The notes under the pieces: generated by a model
What the model saw: only the letters and a program-made list of their open reading frames with translations
The model's database searches: none
Told to the model about the DNA's origin: nothing
Source of the DNA: Mucilaginibacter geliditolerans
GTDB taxonomy: Bacteria > Bacteroidota > Bacteroidia > Sphingobacteriales > Sphingobacteriaceae
NCBI RefSeq assembly: GCF_014200495.1
Contig: NZ_JACHBY010000002.1
Coordinates: 372,001 to 436,000, forward strand
Direction of reading: 5' to 3'
Length of the DNA stretch: 64,000 bases
Shown: one piece after another, positions 37,198-46,226 of the stretch
Layout of the letters: each line of letters starts with the position of its first letter
Numbering within the stretch: position 1 is the first letter of the stretch
Made by a program: the position numbers and the translations under genes

Positions 37198-38085
37198 ATG
37201 AAAAACAAAATCGGATTTATTGGCCTTGGCAACATGGGCATCCACATGGCTAACAATTTAATTAAAGCAGGCTATCACCTGCAGGTATATAACCGCACTG
37301 AAGCAAAGATCCTGGAGTTCGACCAGGCTTCAGTAACCGTTTGCAAAACTCCTGCCGAGGCAGCCACCGGCGTACCCATTTTGATCAGTATGTTATCGCA
37401 GGATGAAGTGCTGCGAGAATCGACTGTAGGTGCAGAAGGAATTTTAAAAACTTTTCCTGCGAATGCTGTGCACATATCCATGAGCACCATCAGCCCTGAT
37501 ACGGCTGAGGAGCTTGCCAAATTACACAAGGAACATGGCAGCAAATACATCGCCTCCCCTGTCTTCGGCAGGCCCGAAGCGGCAGAAGCAAAGAAGCTGT
37601 TCATTTGCATTTCGGGTGATAAGGATGCTAAAGAAATTGCAACACCCGTGCTGGAAAATTTAGGGCAGCGCATTATTGATTTTGGCGACAAGGTTAGCGG
37701 GGCAAACGTGGTGAAGGTTGCCGGTAATTTCATGATCCTCGCTTCGCTGGAGATAATGGCCGAAGCGTTCACCCTGGCTGAGAAAAACGGACTGGACCGC
37801 GTACAGGTTGCCGAGTTTTTTGGGTCGACAATTTTCAACGCACCCATCTACCAAAACTACGGCAGGCTTATCGCCAACAAACAATACGAGCCCGTTGGTT
37901 TCAAATCCAGCCTGGGCTACAAAGACGCCCGCCTCGCCGTTAAGCTGGCACAGTTGAGCCAAACACCAATGCCCGCTGCAACGCTGGCCCACGACAGGTT
38001 ATTATCAGCCGTAGCCAAAGGCTGGGGCGACCGCGACTGGGTTGAAGGTGTAGCCCGCGGTGTAAGTGAAGATGCAGGAGTCTGA
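37198..38085 (+). CDS. NAD(P)-dependent beta-hydroxyacid dehydrogenase
   Basis: This 295-aa enzyme belongs to the 3-hydroxyisobutyrate dehydrogenase family, which oxidises beta-hydroxyacids or reduces semialdehydes. The N-terminal dinucleotide-binding motif is IGFIGLGNMGIHMANNL (residues 5-21), and the catalytic Lys lies in NVVKVAGNFM (about residue 178). The HISMSTISPDTAEEL region and the C-terminal dimer domain are normal. The base composition is GC-richer than its neighbours. The physiological substrate (glyoxylate-type, HIBA or other) cannot be set from sequence. Its stop codon touches a large palindrome. Confidence 0.88.
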   Translation: MKNKIGFIGLGNMGIHMANNLIKAGYHLQVYNRTEAKILEFDQASVTVCKTPAEAATGVPILISMLSQDEVLRESTVGAEGILKTFPANAVHISMSTISPDTAEELAKLHKEHGSKYIASPVFGRPEAAEAKKLFICISGDKDAKEIATPVLENLGQRIIDFGDKVSGANVVKVAGNFMILASLEIMAEAFTLAEKNGLDRVQVAEFFGSTIFNAPIYQNYGRLIANKQYEPVGFKSSLGYKDARLAVKLAQLSQTPMPAATLAHDRLLSAVAKGWGDRDWVEGVARGVSEDAGV

Positions 38086-38246
38086 TTTGGGATTTGGGAT
38101 GTTCGATTTCGGAATTAGAATATGCAATTTTTGATTTGGGATGTTCGATTTGGGATTTAAATGAATTATATACCGTTTTAAATAAATCCGAAATCGAACA
38201 TCCCAAATCAAAAATATCCGAAATTGAACATCCGAAATCCCAAATC
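38084..38246. repeat. Two-tier nested palindrome between convergent genes
   Basis: An outer pair of 30-bp arms (38084-38113 and 38217-38246, two mismatches) encloses an inner pair of 32-bp arms (38128-38159 and 38183-38214, one mismatch). All arms are built from the words GATTTGGGAT and GATGTTCGATTT. The structure starts inside the stop codon of the dehydrogenase and ends 4 bp before the stop of ispE, filling the whole gap. It could form a large hairpin in RNA from either strand. Confidence 0.9.
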
Positions 38247-38250
38247 AAAA

Positions 38251-39054
38251 TTAAACATCATAGAACACCTGGTTCTCTTCTTCCAGGTGCGACAGGTCGG
38301 GTAGATCATTAAAAATCCCAAACACGGATGCCCCACTCCCGCTCATGCTGGCGAACAAGGCACCGGCTTCGTACAGGGCAGCTTTAACACCGCGGATCTC
38401 CACGTGATTTTTAAAAACGGATTCTTCAAAATCATTTTTGATGTATTTGCGCCAATTGGCAACGGGCATATCGATCAGCTCAATCAATGAGGTTTTCACA
38501 TCGGCCGGTTTTACACCCCTGTAAGCCTCCGAAGTTGACACATGGACCTCTGGCATCACCAAAACAATTTTATAAGCAGAGAGGTCTAATTTGATAGGCT
38601 CAAACTCATCTCCTACTTCAAATGCGAACACCGGTTTGCTCTCGATAAAGAAGGCGCAGTCGGCACCCAGTCTGCGGGCATAATTCTGCATGTCGTCAAC
38701 GCTCAGTTTTAAATTGAAGGTCTGATTCATCAGCCTAATAAAAAACGCCGCGTCGGCTGATCCACCGCCAAGTCCTGCTCCTATCGGGATATTTTTGTGC
38801 AGGTGAATTTTTACCGGCGGTACGTCGTGATCTTTTTTCAGCATATGCCAGGCCTTAACGCAAAGGTTATCCTCAACCCTGCCGGGGATATCCAGGCCAG
38901 TAGATTCAAAGCTCAGCTCATTGCTTTCAATGATCTCAAGTACGTCGTTAATTTTTATTGGATAGAAAACGGTTTCGAGGTTATGATAGCCATCGGCACG
39001 GCGCTCGATTATGTTTAAGCCGATATTAATTTTAGCATTAGGAAAAATGACCAT
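38251..39054 (-). CDS. ispE: 4-diphosphocytidyl-2-C-methyl-D-erythritol kinase
   Basis: IspE phosphorylates CDP-methylerythritol in the non-mevalonate isoprenoid pathway. It is a GHMP kinase with NAKINIGLNIIERRADGYHNL at the N-terminus, the ATP loop PIGAGLGGGSADAA (about 94-107) and a C-terminal SGSGASVFG. I choose the ATG at 39054 (267 aa, MVIFPNAKINIG) over the open extension to 39069. Its 3' end abuts the nested palindrome shared with the convergent dehydrogenase. Confidence 0.94.
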   Translation of the reverse strand: MVIFPNAKINIGLNIIERRADGYHNLETVFYPIKINDVLEIIESNELSFESTGLDIPGRVEDNLCVKAWHMLKKDHDVPPVKIHLHKNIPIGAGLGGGSADAAFFIRLMNQTFNLKLSVDDMQNYARRLGADCAFFIESKPVFAFEVGDEFEPIKLDLSAYKIVLVMPEVHVSTSEAYRGVKPADVKTSLIELIDMPVANWRKYIKNDFEESVFKNHVEIRGVKAALYEAGALFASMSGSGASVFGIFNDLPDLSHLEEENQVFYDV

Positions 39055-39138
39055 AAGAATGATTAACACGGCATGTATTTATACACATCCGTAGGATAAC
39101 AAAATTAGATTATTTTTATTTGCATTTGTATAATTAGT

Positions 39139-39221
39139 GAATGAGTGATTGAGCGGATGAGTGAGTTTTGAAACTGCAACCTTATCAACCAATCAACTTA
39201 ATCAACCCAATCAACTACAAC
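39139..39221 (+). repeat. Short tandem words before thyA
   Basis: Two runs of short near-repeats sit just upstream of thyA: GTGA/ATGAGTG-type words at about 39139-39167, and four copies of (A)ATCAAC/ACCAATC-like heptamers at about 39184-39218. They occupy the ribosome-binding region. Length change here could alter initiation, but nothing shows that it does. Confidence 0.45.
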
Positions 39222-40016
39222 ATGAAACAATACCTGGATTTAATGCGCCACGTGATGGAAACCGGAACGCAGAAGCACGATCGTACCGGCACGGGAACCA
39301 TAAGTGTGTTTGGCTACCAGATGCGTTTTAATTTGCAGGATGGCTTCCCGTTGGTGACTACCAAGAAACTTCATCTCAAATCCATCATACATGAGCTCAT
39401 CTGGTTTTTAACCGGCGATACCAACATAAAATATTTAAAAGATAACGGCGTACGTATTTGGGATGAGTGGGCGGATGCCGATGGCAACCTGGGCCCGGTG
39501 TACGGTTACCAGTGGCGTTCATGGCCAATGCCCGATGGAGGCCACATTGATCAGATCAGCCAGGTGGTAAATCAAATTAAAAACAATCCCGATTCACGCC
39601 GCATGATCGTATCAGCATGGAACGTGGCTGATGTAAACCAAATGGCGCTCCCACCTTGCCATAGTCTGTTCCAGTTTTATGTTTTGGATGGAAAACTCTC
39701 CTGCCAGCTTTATCAGCGCAGCGCCGATATATTTTTAGGCGTGCCTTTCAATATTGCATCCTACGCCTTACTCACCATGATGATGGCACAGGTATGTGAC
39801 CTGGAGTACGGCGACTTCATCCACACCTTTGGCGATGCCCATATCTACAATAATCACCTGGAGCAGGCAAAACTGCAGCTAAGCCGCGAACCGAGGCCAT
39901 TACCCACAATGAATATCAATCCTGAGGTAAAGGATATCTTTCAATTTAAGTTTGAAGATTTCACACTGGAGAATTATGACCCGCATCCGCATATAAAGGG
40001 TGCAGTAGCAGTGTAA
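39222..40016 (+). CDS. thyA: Thymidylate synthase
   Basis: ThyA methylates dUMP to dTMP with methylene-tetrahydrofolate, giving dihydrofolate. The frame is open from 39168, but the ATG at 39222 ([11 protein letters not shown]) gives 264 aa, the standard bacterial length. The catalytic Cys is in [13 protein letters not shown] (about residue 146), with [10 protein letters not shown] and the dUMP-binding [13 protein letters not shown]. folA, its usual partner, lies 0.6 kb downstream beyond an inserted toxin-antitoxin pair. Confidence 0.97.
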   Translation: MKQYLDLMRHVMETGTQKHDRTGTGTISVFGYQMRFNLQDGFPLVTTKKLHLKSIIHELIWFLTGDTNIKYLKDNGVRIWDEWADADGNLGPVYGYQWRSWPMPDGGHIDQISQVVNQIKNNPDSRRMIVSAWNVADVNQMALPPCHSLFQFYVLDGKLSCQLYQRSADIFLGVPFNIASYALLTMMMAQVCDLEYGDFIHTFGDAHIYNNHLEQAKLQLSREPRPLPTMNINPEVKDIFQFKFEDFTLENYDPHPHIKGAVAV

Positions 40017-40037
40017 TATTGTTCAAAGTATTTTTTT

Positions 40038-40045
40038 TAAATTTG
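40038..40045 (+). promoter_or_regulatory. -7-like element directly before the antitoxin gene
   Basis: TAAATTTG matches TAnnTTTG and ends 4 bp before the ATG at 40050. A start of transcription at the usual distance would fall on the ATG itself, giving a leaderless message. A TTG at 40019-40021 is a weak -33 candidate (16-nt spacing, short). Confidence 0.4.
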
Positions 40046-40049
40046 TATC

Positions 40050-40238
40050 ATGACTACAATACAATTAAAATCAGAGATTCACAAAGCAATAGACAGTGTG
40101 CCTGAGAATGTATTGCCTGAAATTCTTGAATACATAAATTCCCTCCAACATCAATCCCCCGATAAAACAAAACTAAATAAGTTTATCGATAACGTATTTG
40201 AGGAAGATGATGAACTTTTAAGGCGGCTTGCTGAATGA
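40050..40238 (+). CDS. Probable antitoxin of a Doc-type module
   Basis: This 62-aa protein begins MTTIQLKSEIHKAIDSVPEN and contains LPEILEYINSL, a short helical pattern of small Bacteroidota antitoxin-like proteins. It ends with an acidic tail (EEDDELLRRL) that could mask a toxin. It overlaps the Doc-type toxin gene by 4 bp (ATGA), a typical toxin-antitoxin arrangement. I assign the antitoxin role mainly from position and size. It has no clear DNA-binding fold, and the Phd family signature is not evident. Confidence 0.65.
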   Translation: MTTIQLKSEIHKAIDSVPENVLPEILEYINSLQHQSPDKTKLNKFIDNVFEEDDELLRRLAE

Positions 40239-40618
40239 TTGATTTAGAAACCGCATTAGAAATTCACGACAGATCGATTGATAATTATGGTGGAAGTCGT
40301 GGCATAAGAGATAAAGGCTCATTACTCGCCGCCCTAGCCCGGCCTTATGCTACCTTCGATCAGCAGGAGTTGTATCCCACACCTGTAGAGAAAGCAGCTG
40401 CTATATTTGAAAGCCTAATTATCAACCATCCTTTCATGGATGGAAACAAGCGTACTGCTTATGTTTTACTCAGAGCAACGTTATATATTTTTGGTTTTGA
40501 TATTTCTGCTTCTCAAATTGAAAAACACGAAATGACCATTGCCGCCAGCAAAGGAGATATCCGAATAGACGAGATCAAAGTTTGGATAGAAGAACACTTA
40601 GTAACAATTAACCAATGA
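40235..40618 (+). CDS. Death-on-curing (Doc/Fic family) toxin
   Basis: This 127-aa protein is a Fic-fold protein of the Doc branch. The motif HPFMDGNKRTA (His65 to Ala75) matches HxFx(D/A/G)(A/G)NKR, the catalytic loop that in Doc kinases phosphorylates EF-Tu. DRSIDNYGGSRGIRDKGSLLAAL is the usual Doc N-terminal pattern. It overlaps the antitoxin gene by 4 bp, and its own stop overlaps folA by 4 bp. The module is thus inserted tightly between thyA and folA, and its expression must be tied to folA. Confidence 0.88.
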   Translation: MIDLETALEIHDRSIDNYGGSRGIRDKGSLLAALARPYATFDQQELYPTPVEKAAAIFESLIINHPFMDGNKRTAYVLLRATLYIFGFDISASQIEKHEMTIAASKGDIRIDEIKVWIEEHLVTINQ

Positions 40619-41097
40619 CAGTATCCATCATAGTCGCCATAGGCGAAAACCACGCCATAGGCAAAAGCAACCAGTTATTATGGCACATGCCTAACGACCT
40701 GAAACATTTTAAAGACATTACTTCAGGCCGCACTATCATTATGGGCCGCAGAACGTTCGATTCGGTGGGAAAGCCGCTTCCTCGCCGCAGAAACATCGTT
40801 GTCACCCGGCAGGATATTACCATCCCGGGCTGCGAAGTAGTAAAATCGATTGAGGATGGCTTGGCGCTTTGCGAAGGTGAGGATGAAGTATTTATTGGCG
40901 GCGGAGCCGAGATCTATAAGCTGGCTATGCACTTGACGGATCGCATTTATCTCACCATCATCCATCATTCATTTGATGCCGACACTTTTTTCCCGGAAAT
41001 AGACAAAGCTGAATGGAAAGAAATTTCGAGGGAAGATTACCAGGCTGATGAGAAAAACGCCTATCCTTACTCCTTCATAACACTGGAACGCTCATAA
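40615..41097 (+). CDS. folA: Dihydrofolate reductase
   Basis: FolA (160 aa) reduces dihydrofolate, made by ThyA, to tetrahydrofolate with NADPH. The signatures are IIVAIGENHAIGKSNQLLWHMPNDL (active-site Asp28-type in PNDLKHFK), IIMGRRTFDSVGKPLP and VFIGGGAEIY. It overlaps the Doc toxin gene by 4 bp. thyA-folA pairs are common, and here they are interrupted by the toxin-antitoxin module. Confidence 0.97.
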   Translation: MTVSIIVAIGENHAIGKSNQLLWHMPNDLKHFKDITSGRTIIMGRRTFDSVGKPLPRRRNIVVTRQDITIPGCEVVKSIEDGLALCEGEDEVFIGGGAEIYKLAMHLTDRIYLTIIHHSFDADTFFPEIDKAEWKEISREDYQADEKNAYPYSFITLERS

Positions 41098-41153
41098 CAA
41101 AAAGCGGCGATATTTTGTTTTTAATTTTAAATTTCATGATAACGAAATTTTAT

Positions 41154-41161
41154 TAGATTTG
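41154..41161 (+). promoter_or_regulatory. -7-like element before secDF
   Basis: TAGATTTG fits TAnnTTTG and ends 52 bp before the secDF ATG. The -33 region is only weakly matched. Confidence 0.4.
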
Positions 41162-41213
41162 CCGTCTATTTTAAAAAAGCTTATAAACTAATTAATTACA
41201 TATATAATATAAG

Positions 41214-44213
41214 ATGCAAGGTAAAGGGGTTGTTAAATTTTTCGCCATATTGCTGGCGGTTGTGTGTTTGTACCAGCTTTCATTTACATGGGTCACCCGT
41301 AGTGTTGAAAACAAGGCGAGGGCTTATGCAAAGGGCGATATTCTAAAAGAAAAGGCTTATCTGGACTCTATGTCCTCAGTGCCGGTATATCCTGTCTTAG
41401 GTCATACCTTCGCATATTGCAAAGCTAATGAGTTAGCGCTGGGTCTCGACCTTGAAGGCGGTATGAGCGTTACCATGCAGATCTCTCTGAAAGAACTGGT
41501 AAAAAAATTAGCTGATAATAATCCAGATGTTGTATTTAACCAGGCGCTTGATAATGCCCAGAACGATACTAAAAGCAGCCAGAAGGATTACATCACTCTT
41601 TTTGTTGCCGAATATGAAAAACTGGCCCCGAACGCAAAGTTGGCTTCATTGTTCTCAACCAAAGACAACCAGGCTCACTTAAAGTTCAACGCTTCAAACA
41701 GTGAGGTTGAATCTTATTTAAAAGACCAGGCTGCTACTGCTGTTAAACAATCGTATACTGTTATGAACACCCGTATCGACCAGTTTGGTGTAACATCTCC
41801 AAACATCCAGTTACAGGAAGGCACAAACCGTATACTGATTGAGTTACCAGGTCAAAAAGATCCTGAGCGTGTTCGTAAACTTTTATCAGGTACTGCAAAG
41901 CTTGAGTTTTATCAAACTTTTGAAAACGCCGATGCAACCGGTCGCCCGTTGGAAGGTTACCAAACCCTGGCAAGCATCAATAACCTGTTAGCTGCAAAAA
42001 ATAAAACCGCTGCTAAAGATTCTGCAACTACCGCTGCTAAACCGGCAGTAACTAAAGATACTACGGCTGCTGCTAAAGGTGGTTTATCATTATTAAGCAA
42101 GGTTCAAAAAAATGCAGGTAAAGATTCAACCAACTTAGCAGGCAAAACAAAGGCTGCACAGGATAACCCTCTTTTTGCTTTATTATCGCCTCCAAGCTAC
42201 CAGGATCAAAAAGGTCAGATGCAATTACGCCCGGGACCTGTTGTTGGCTGGACTGCTCTAAAAGACACAGCTAAAGTAAACGCTTACTTAAACAGCGCCG
42301 ATGTAAAAGCTATCATTCCAAGAAACATGAAATTCCTTTGGAGTGTTAAGCCAGATCCTGAATTTAAAACCAAAGTATTTGAATTATACGCTGTGAAACT
42401 TACAGGTGCCGAAAACGGCCCTGCATTATCAGGCGATGTTGTTGATGACGCACGTGCTGAAACAGACCAGAGAGGCGAGCCTAACGTAGTTATGGACATG
42501 AACTCTGTAGGTGCTCAAAAATGGGCGACTATAACCCGTGAAGCTTCTGCTGATCCAAACAATAAAAAATCAATAGCAATTGTTCTTGATGACAATGTTT
42601 ATTCAGCACCACGTGTTGATAACGAAATATCAGGTGGTAACTCTTCTATCTCAGGTAACTTTACCATTGATGATACCAAGGATTTGGCCAACGTATTAAA
42701 AGCCGGCCGTTTACCTGCACCAGCACAAATTGTTGATGAAAGCGTTGTTGGCCCGTCATTAGGTCAGGAAGCTATCAGCGCCGGTTTATTATCAGAAGGC
42801 TTAGGCTTACTGGTTGTATTGGTATTCATGATCGCTTACTACAACCGTGCAGGTACTGTTGCGGTGGTAGCGGTAATTGTTAACATGTTCTTCCTGATGG
42901 GTGTACTTACAGGCTTGCATGCGGTATTAACCATGCCGGGTGTTGCAGGTATCGTACTAACACTGGGTATAGCTGTTGATGCCAACGTATTGATATACGA
43001 ACGTGTGCGTGAGGAAATGGCTTTAGGCAAATCAGTTCGTATCGCGGTAACAGATGGCTTTAAACACGCTTTATCATCCATCCTCGATTCAAACATCAGT
43101 ACGTTCCTAACCGGTTTAATCCTGTTCATCTTTGGTTCAGGCCCAATACAAGGTTTCGCAACTACGTTAATGATCGGTATCGTTACTTCATTATTCTGTT
43201 CATTATTGATCTCAAGGTTAATATTTGAGTGGATGTTAGGTAAAGGATGGGATATCAAGTTCTCAAACCCATGGAGTTCACATACTTTCAAAAACGCTAA
43301 TTTCGCTTTCGTAAAAAACCGTTTTAAATTCTACATCTTCTCAAGCTTATTTATCCTTGCAGGTATCATATCAATGGCCACCCAAGGGTTTAACTATGGT
43401 GTTGACTTTGAAGGCGGCCGTACTTACGTAGTTCGTTTTGAAAATAAAAGTGTAAACACCGAGGACATTCACAATGCTGTTGATAAAACATTAGGCCGTG
43501 GTACAGAAGTTAAAACTTATGGCCCTGATTTCAGCATCACTACAAACTACCTGATAGACGATCCTTCTATTGTGGCTGAAAACAAGGTACAGGCTGCATT
43601 GATCTCATCTTTAAATCAATCTCCAAAAACACAGGTAACTCAAAAAAGCATACTTGGTCACCATAAAGTGAGCGCTACCATTGCTGATGAACTTAAAAAA
43701 TCAGCTATATGGACAGTAATATTCGCCATCGTTATCATATCAACTTACATCCTGATCCGTTTCCGTAAATGGCAGTTCAGCTTAGGTGCGATGATAGCTA
43801 CATTACACGATGCGTTGATGGTACTATCATTTTTCACCTTATTTAAAAATGTGCTTCCATTCTCGTTAGATATTGACCAGGCATTTATAGCTGCGATATT
43901 AACGGTAATAGGTTACTCAATTAATGATACCGTGGTGGTATTCGACAGGATCCGTGAGTTTCTTGACCTGCACCATGCAAAAACTGACGACCCTAAAGTT
44001 GTGATTAACGATGCGATTAACAAAACTTTAAGCCGTACCATTATTACCGCTTTAACAGTATTGTTCGTATTAATCGTATTGTTCGTGTTCGGTGGTGATG
44101 CCATTAAAGGCTTCTCGTTCGCGCTATTGGTTGGTGTGTGTTTCGGTACATACTCGTCAATCTGTATCGCAACACCAGTGATCATCGACTTTGGAAAGAA
44201 AGATCTGAAATAA
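41214..44213 (+). CDS. secDF: Protein translocase subunit SecDF (fused)
   Basis: This 999-aa protein unites SecD and SecF, which use the proton gradient to pull secreted proteins through SecYEG. The SecD half has the LGLDLEGGMSV motif near residue 80, the periplasmic P1 domain and the six-helix block with GIAVDANVLIYERVREEM. The SecF half has GVDFEGGRTYVVRF near 745 and GYSINDTVVVFDRIREF. An Ala/Lys/Thr/Asp-rich insert lies at about 260-315 in the periplasmic region. The fused form is common in Bacteroidota. A terminator follows at 44233. Confidence 0.97.
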   Translation: MQGKGVVKFFAILLAVVCLYQLSFTWVTRSVENKARAYAKGDILKEKAYLDSMSSVPVYPVLGHTFAYCKANELALGLDLEGGMSVTMQISLKELVKKLADNNPDVVFNQALDNAQNDTKSSQKDYITLFVAEYEKLAPNAKLASLFSTKDNQAHLKFNASNSEVESYLKDQAATAVKQSYTVMNTRIDQFGVTSPNIQLQEGTNRILIELPGQKDPERVRKLLSGTAKLEFYQTFENADATGRPLEGYQTLASINNLLAAKNKTAAKDSATTAAKPAVTKDTTAAAKGGLSLLSKVQKNAGKDSTNLAGKTKAAQDNPLFALLSPPSYQDQKGQMQLRPGPVVGWTALKDTAKVNAYLNSADVKAIIPRNMKFLWSVKPDPEFKTKVFELYAVKLTGAENGPALSGDVVDDARAETDQRGEPNVVMDMNSVGAQKWATITREASADPNNKKSIAIVLDDNVYSAPRVDNEISGGNSSISGNFTIDDTKDLANVLKAGRLPAPAQIVDESVVGPSLGQEAISAGLLSEGLGLLVVLVFMIAYYNRAGTVAVVAVIVNMFFLMGVLTGLHAVLTMPGVAGIVLTLGIAVDANVLIYERVREEMALGKSVRIAVTDGFKHALSSILDSNISTFLTGLILFIFGSGPIQGFATTLMIGIVTSLFCSLLISRLIFEWMLGKGWDIKFSNPWSSHTFKNANFAFVKNRFKFYIFSSLFILAGIISMATQGFNYGVDFEGGRTYVVRFENKSVNTEDIHNAVDKTLGRGTEVKTYGPDFSITTNYLIDDPSIVAENKVQAALISSLNQSPKTQVTQKSILGHHKVSATIADELKKSAIWTVIFAIVIISTYILIRFRKWQFSLGAMIATLHDALMVLSFFTLFKNVLPFSLDIDQAFIAAILTVIGYSINDTVVVFDRIREFLDLHHAKTDDPKVVINDAINKTLSRTIITALTVLFVLIVLFVFGGDAIKGFSFALLVGVCFGTYSSICIATPVIIDFGKKDLK

Positions 44214-44232
44214 TAATTTAATCATTATATTT

Positions 44233-44265
44233 AAAAGGCTCCAAAGAACATTTGGAGCCTTTTTT
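44233..44265 (+). terminator. Terminator after secDF
   Basis: A 13-bp stem, AAAAGGCTCCAAA / TTTGGAGCCTTTT, with a 5-nt loop and a following T run lies 19 bp after the secDF stop. Confidence 0.9.
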
Positions 44266-44297
44266 GTTTTATACCTGAAAACGCTTAACTATATCAT

Positions 44298-45611
44298 ATG
44301 GAATCTACCGATAAATCAAAATTCCCTTTAGTTGTTATTGTTGGCGGTGGCTTCGGCGGCCTGCAGGTTGCCAAACAGCTTGAAGATCAGCCTGTGGAGG
44401 TTCTGATGCTCGATAAGCATAACTACCACACCTTTCAGCCCCTGCTCTACCAGGTCGCATTGGGCAGTTTGGAGTCAGAATCAATAGCATTTTCATTACG
44501 AAAGAATTTTGGCGGACAAAAGAATTTCCGTTTCCGTATAGCTGAGGTATCAAAAGTAAACCACGAAAAAAACACCATAGATACCACCATAGGCGAAATT
44601 GCTTATGATTACCTGGTGATAGCCACAGGCTCAACCACCAATTTCTTCGGCAATAAGGATGTGGAGCATTACGCCATGCCTATGAAATCCATCCCCGAGG
44701 CATTGAATTTGCGTTACCTCATCTTCCAGAATTTAGAGGAAGCTGTTTTAAAAAAGGTAAAAGAAGAGCGTGAACCCTACCTCACCTTTGTACTGGTTGG
44801 TGCCGGCCCTACAGGTGTGGAACTGGCGGGCGCAATTGCAGAGTTCCGTAATTTTGTACTAGAGAAGGATTATCCTGAACTTAAAAAGGATGATGTAAAG
44901 ATCTATCTGGTCGATTTTTTGCCGAGGGTATTGGGCCCGATGTCAGAACAGGCATCAAAAGCATCACAGGATTATCTGCACAAACTGGGTGTCGAATTAT
45001 TGTTGAACGCCAAAGTACAGAGCTATGATGGCCATACCATAACTTTTGAGGATGGTAAAAACATTACAACCAAGAGCGTAATATGGTCGGCCGGGGTTAT
45101 GGGTGTTATACCTCATGGGATCTCAAAAGATCTGGTTGAGCGCGGCAACCGTATCCGTACAGATAATATTTGCCGTGTGGTAGGTTTCGACAATGTATTT
45201 GCCATAGGCGATGTAGCTGCAATGATAACCGACGAAACCCCAAAAGGTCATCCCGGTGTAGCGCAGGTAGCTATGCAAATGGGGCAAAACGTTGGTAAAA
45301 ACATTGTACATTTGATCAAAGGAGAAGCAACCGTTCCGTTTGTATATAATGATAAGGGCTCATTAGCCACCATTGGCCGTAATAAGGCTGTGGCCGATTT
45401 GGGTAAGATAAAATTCCAGGGATTTTTTGCCTGGCTGATATGGATCTTTGTACACCTGTTCTCATTGGTCGGGACCCGCAACCGGGTTATTGTATTTATA
45501 AACTGGATCGGTAACTATATCAACTATAACGGCGGAAGCAGACTCATCATCAGGCGTTTTACACGTGACACAGTTAAAAACACGACTGAAGAAGTAACAA
45601 AGTATAAATAA
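44298..45611 (+). CDS. Type II NADH dehydrogenase-like oxidoreductase
   Basis: This 437-aa flavoprotein resembles NDH-2, which oxidises NADH and reduces quinone at the membrane without proton pumping. The FAD motif is VVIVGGGFGGLQVAKQL (residues 12-28), the NADH motif is VLVGAGPTGVELAGAI, and the second FAD motif is VFAIGDVAAM. The C-terminal hydrophobic stretch (FAWLIWIFVHLFSLVG, then another segment) would anchor it to the membrane. The paired cytochrome bd genes in this window could be its electron outlet, though that is only inference. Confidence 0.9.
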   Translation: MESTDKSKFPLVVIVGGGFGGLQVAKQLEDQPVEVLMLDKHNYHTFQPLLYQVALGSLESESIAFSLRKNFGGQKNFRFRIAEVSKVNHEKNTIDTTIGEIAYDYLVIATGSTTNFFGNKDVEHYAMPMKSIPEALNLRYLIFQNLEEAVLKKVKEEREPYLTFVLVGAGPTGVELAGAIAEFRNFVLEKDYPELKKDDVKIYLVDFLPRVLGPMSEQASKASQDYLHKLGVELLLNAKVQSYDGHTITFEDGKNITTKSVIWSAGVMGVIPHGISKDLVERGNRIRTDNICRVVGFDNVFAIGDVAAMITDETPKGHPGVAQVAMQMGQNVGKNIVHLIKGEATVPFVYNDKGSLATIGRNKAVADLGKIKFQGFFAWLIWIFVHLFSLVGTRNRVIVFINWIGNYINYNGGSRLIIRRFTRDTVKNTTEEVTKYK

Positions 45612-45634
45612 ACCTATTCATTATAATACATATT

Positions 45635-46213
45635 GTGAAAACACTTTTTTTAAGCTTTGCATTAATATTCCTGGCGTTCGCGGCCAGGTGCCAGGGCAAT
45701 AATCCGGATTCGGTTTCCTTGCATGTTGATGGCACGAATGCCTATTACCAAAAAACGGTTAAGGTTGATACCAACATTATGGAAAGTATGATCTATTTAA
45801 GATCGCTTGAATTTTTCGCAGCCAAGAATTTCCAGCAGAATTACGGCTTCGATCAGGAAGGCAAACTGATTTGCACTACTGCACAGGACCTGAATACCAA
45901 TAAAGTTTATGTAGGTGATGAGAGCGACAACGTGGACCCGTATACTGTTCAGTTTTCGATCACCATTGATATGAAAAACAGGCGTTACCGCTATACCATT
46001 AACAATGTAGTTTTTTACATGCCTACTGAAACCGGCAACAGGCGTTTAGGCTTGTATGATATGTATTTGAAGGCCACCAACACACAATCAAAACGGGTAG
46101 CAAGGGACGCTAAAAAGGTATTAGACTCGTTTGAAAGATATATTGCCTCGCTCACCGGTGAATTGTACCAGGCTGTAGAAAAGAAAGGTGCTATTGACAG
46201 TACAAAATTTTAG
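45635..46213 (+). CDS. Secreted protein resembling DUF4468
   Basis: This 192-aa protein has a signal peptide (KTLFLSFALIFLAFAARCQG, cut near residue 20). The mature part is about 170 aa of mixed beta and helix, with YYQKTVKVDTNIMESMIYLRS and YTINNVVFYMP. This resembles the DUF4468 beta-barrel-like domain of Bacteroidota by my recollection. It starts with GTG at 45635. Function unknown; it lies between NDH-2 and HMG-CoA lyase in the same direction, with 23- and 13-bp spacers. Confidence 0.7.
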   Translation: MKTLFLSFALIFLAFAARCQGNNPDSVSLHVDGTNAYYQKTVKVDTNIMESMIYLRSLEFFAAKNFQQNYGFDQEGKLICTTAQDLNTNKVYVGDESDNVDPYTVQFSITIDMKNRRYRYTINNVVFYMPTETGNRRLGLYDMYLKATNTQSKRVARDAKKVLDSFERYIASLTGELYQAVEKKGAIDSTKF

Positions 46214-46226
46214 CAATCAGTAAAGT

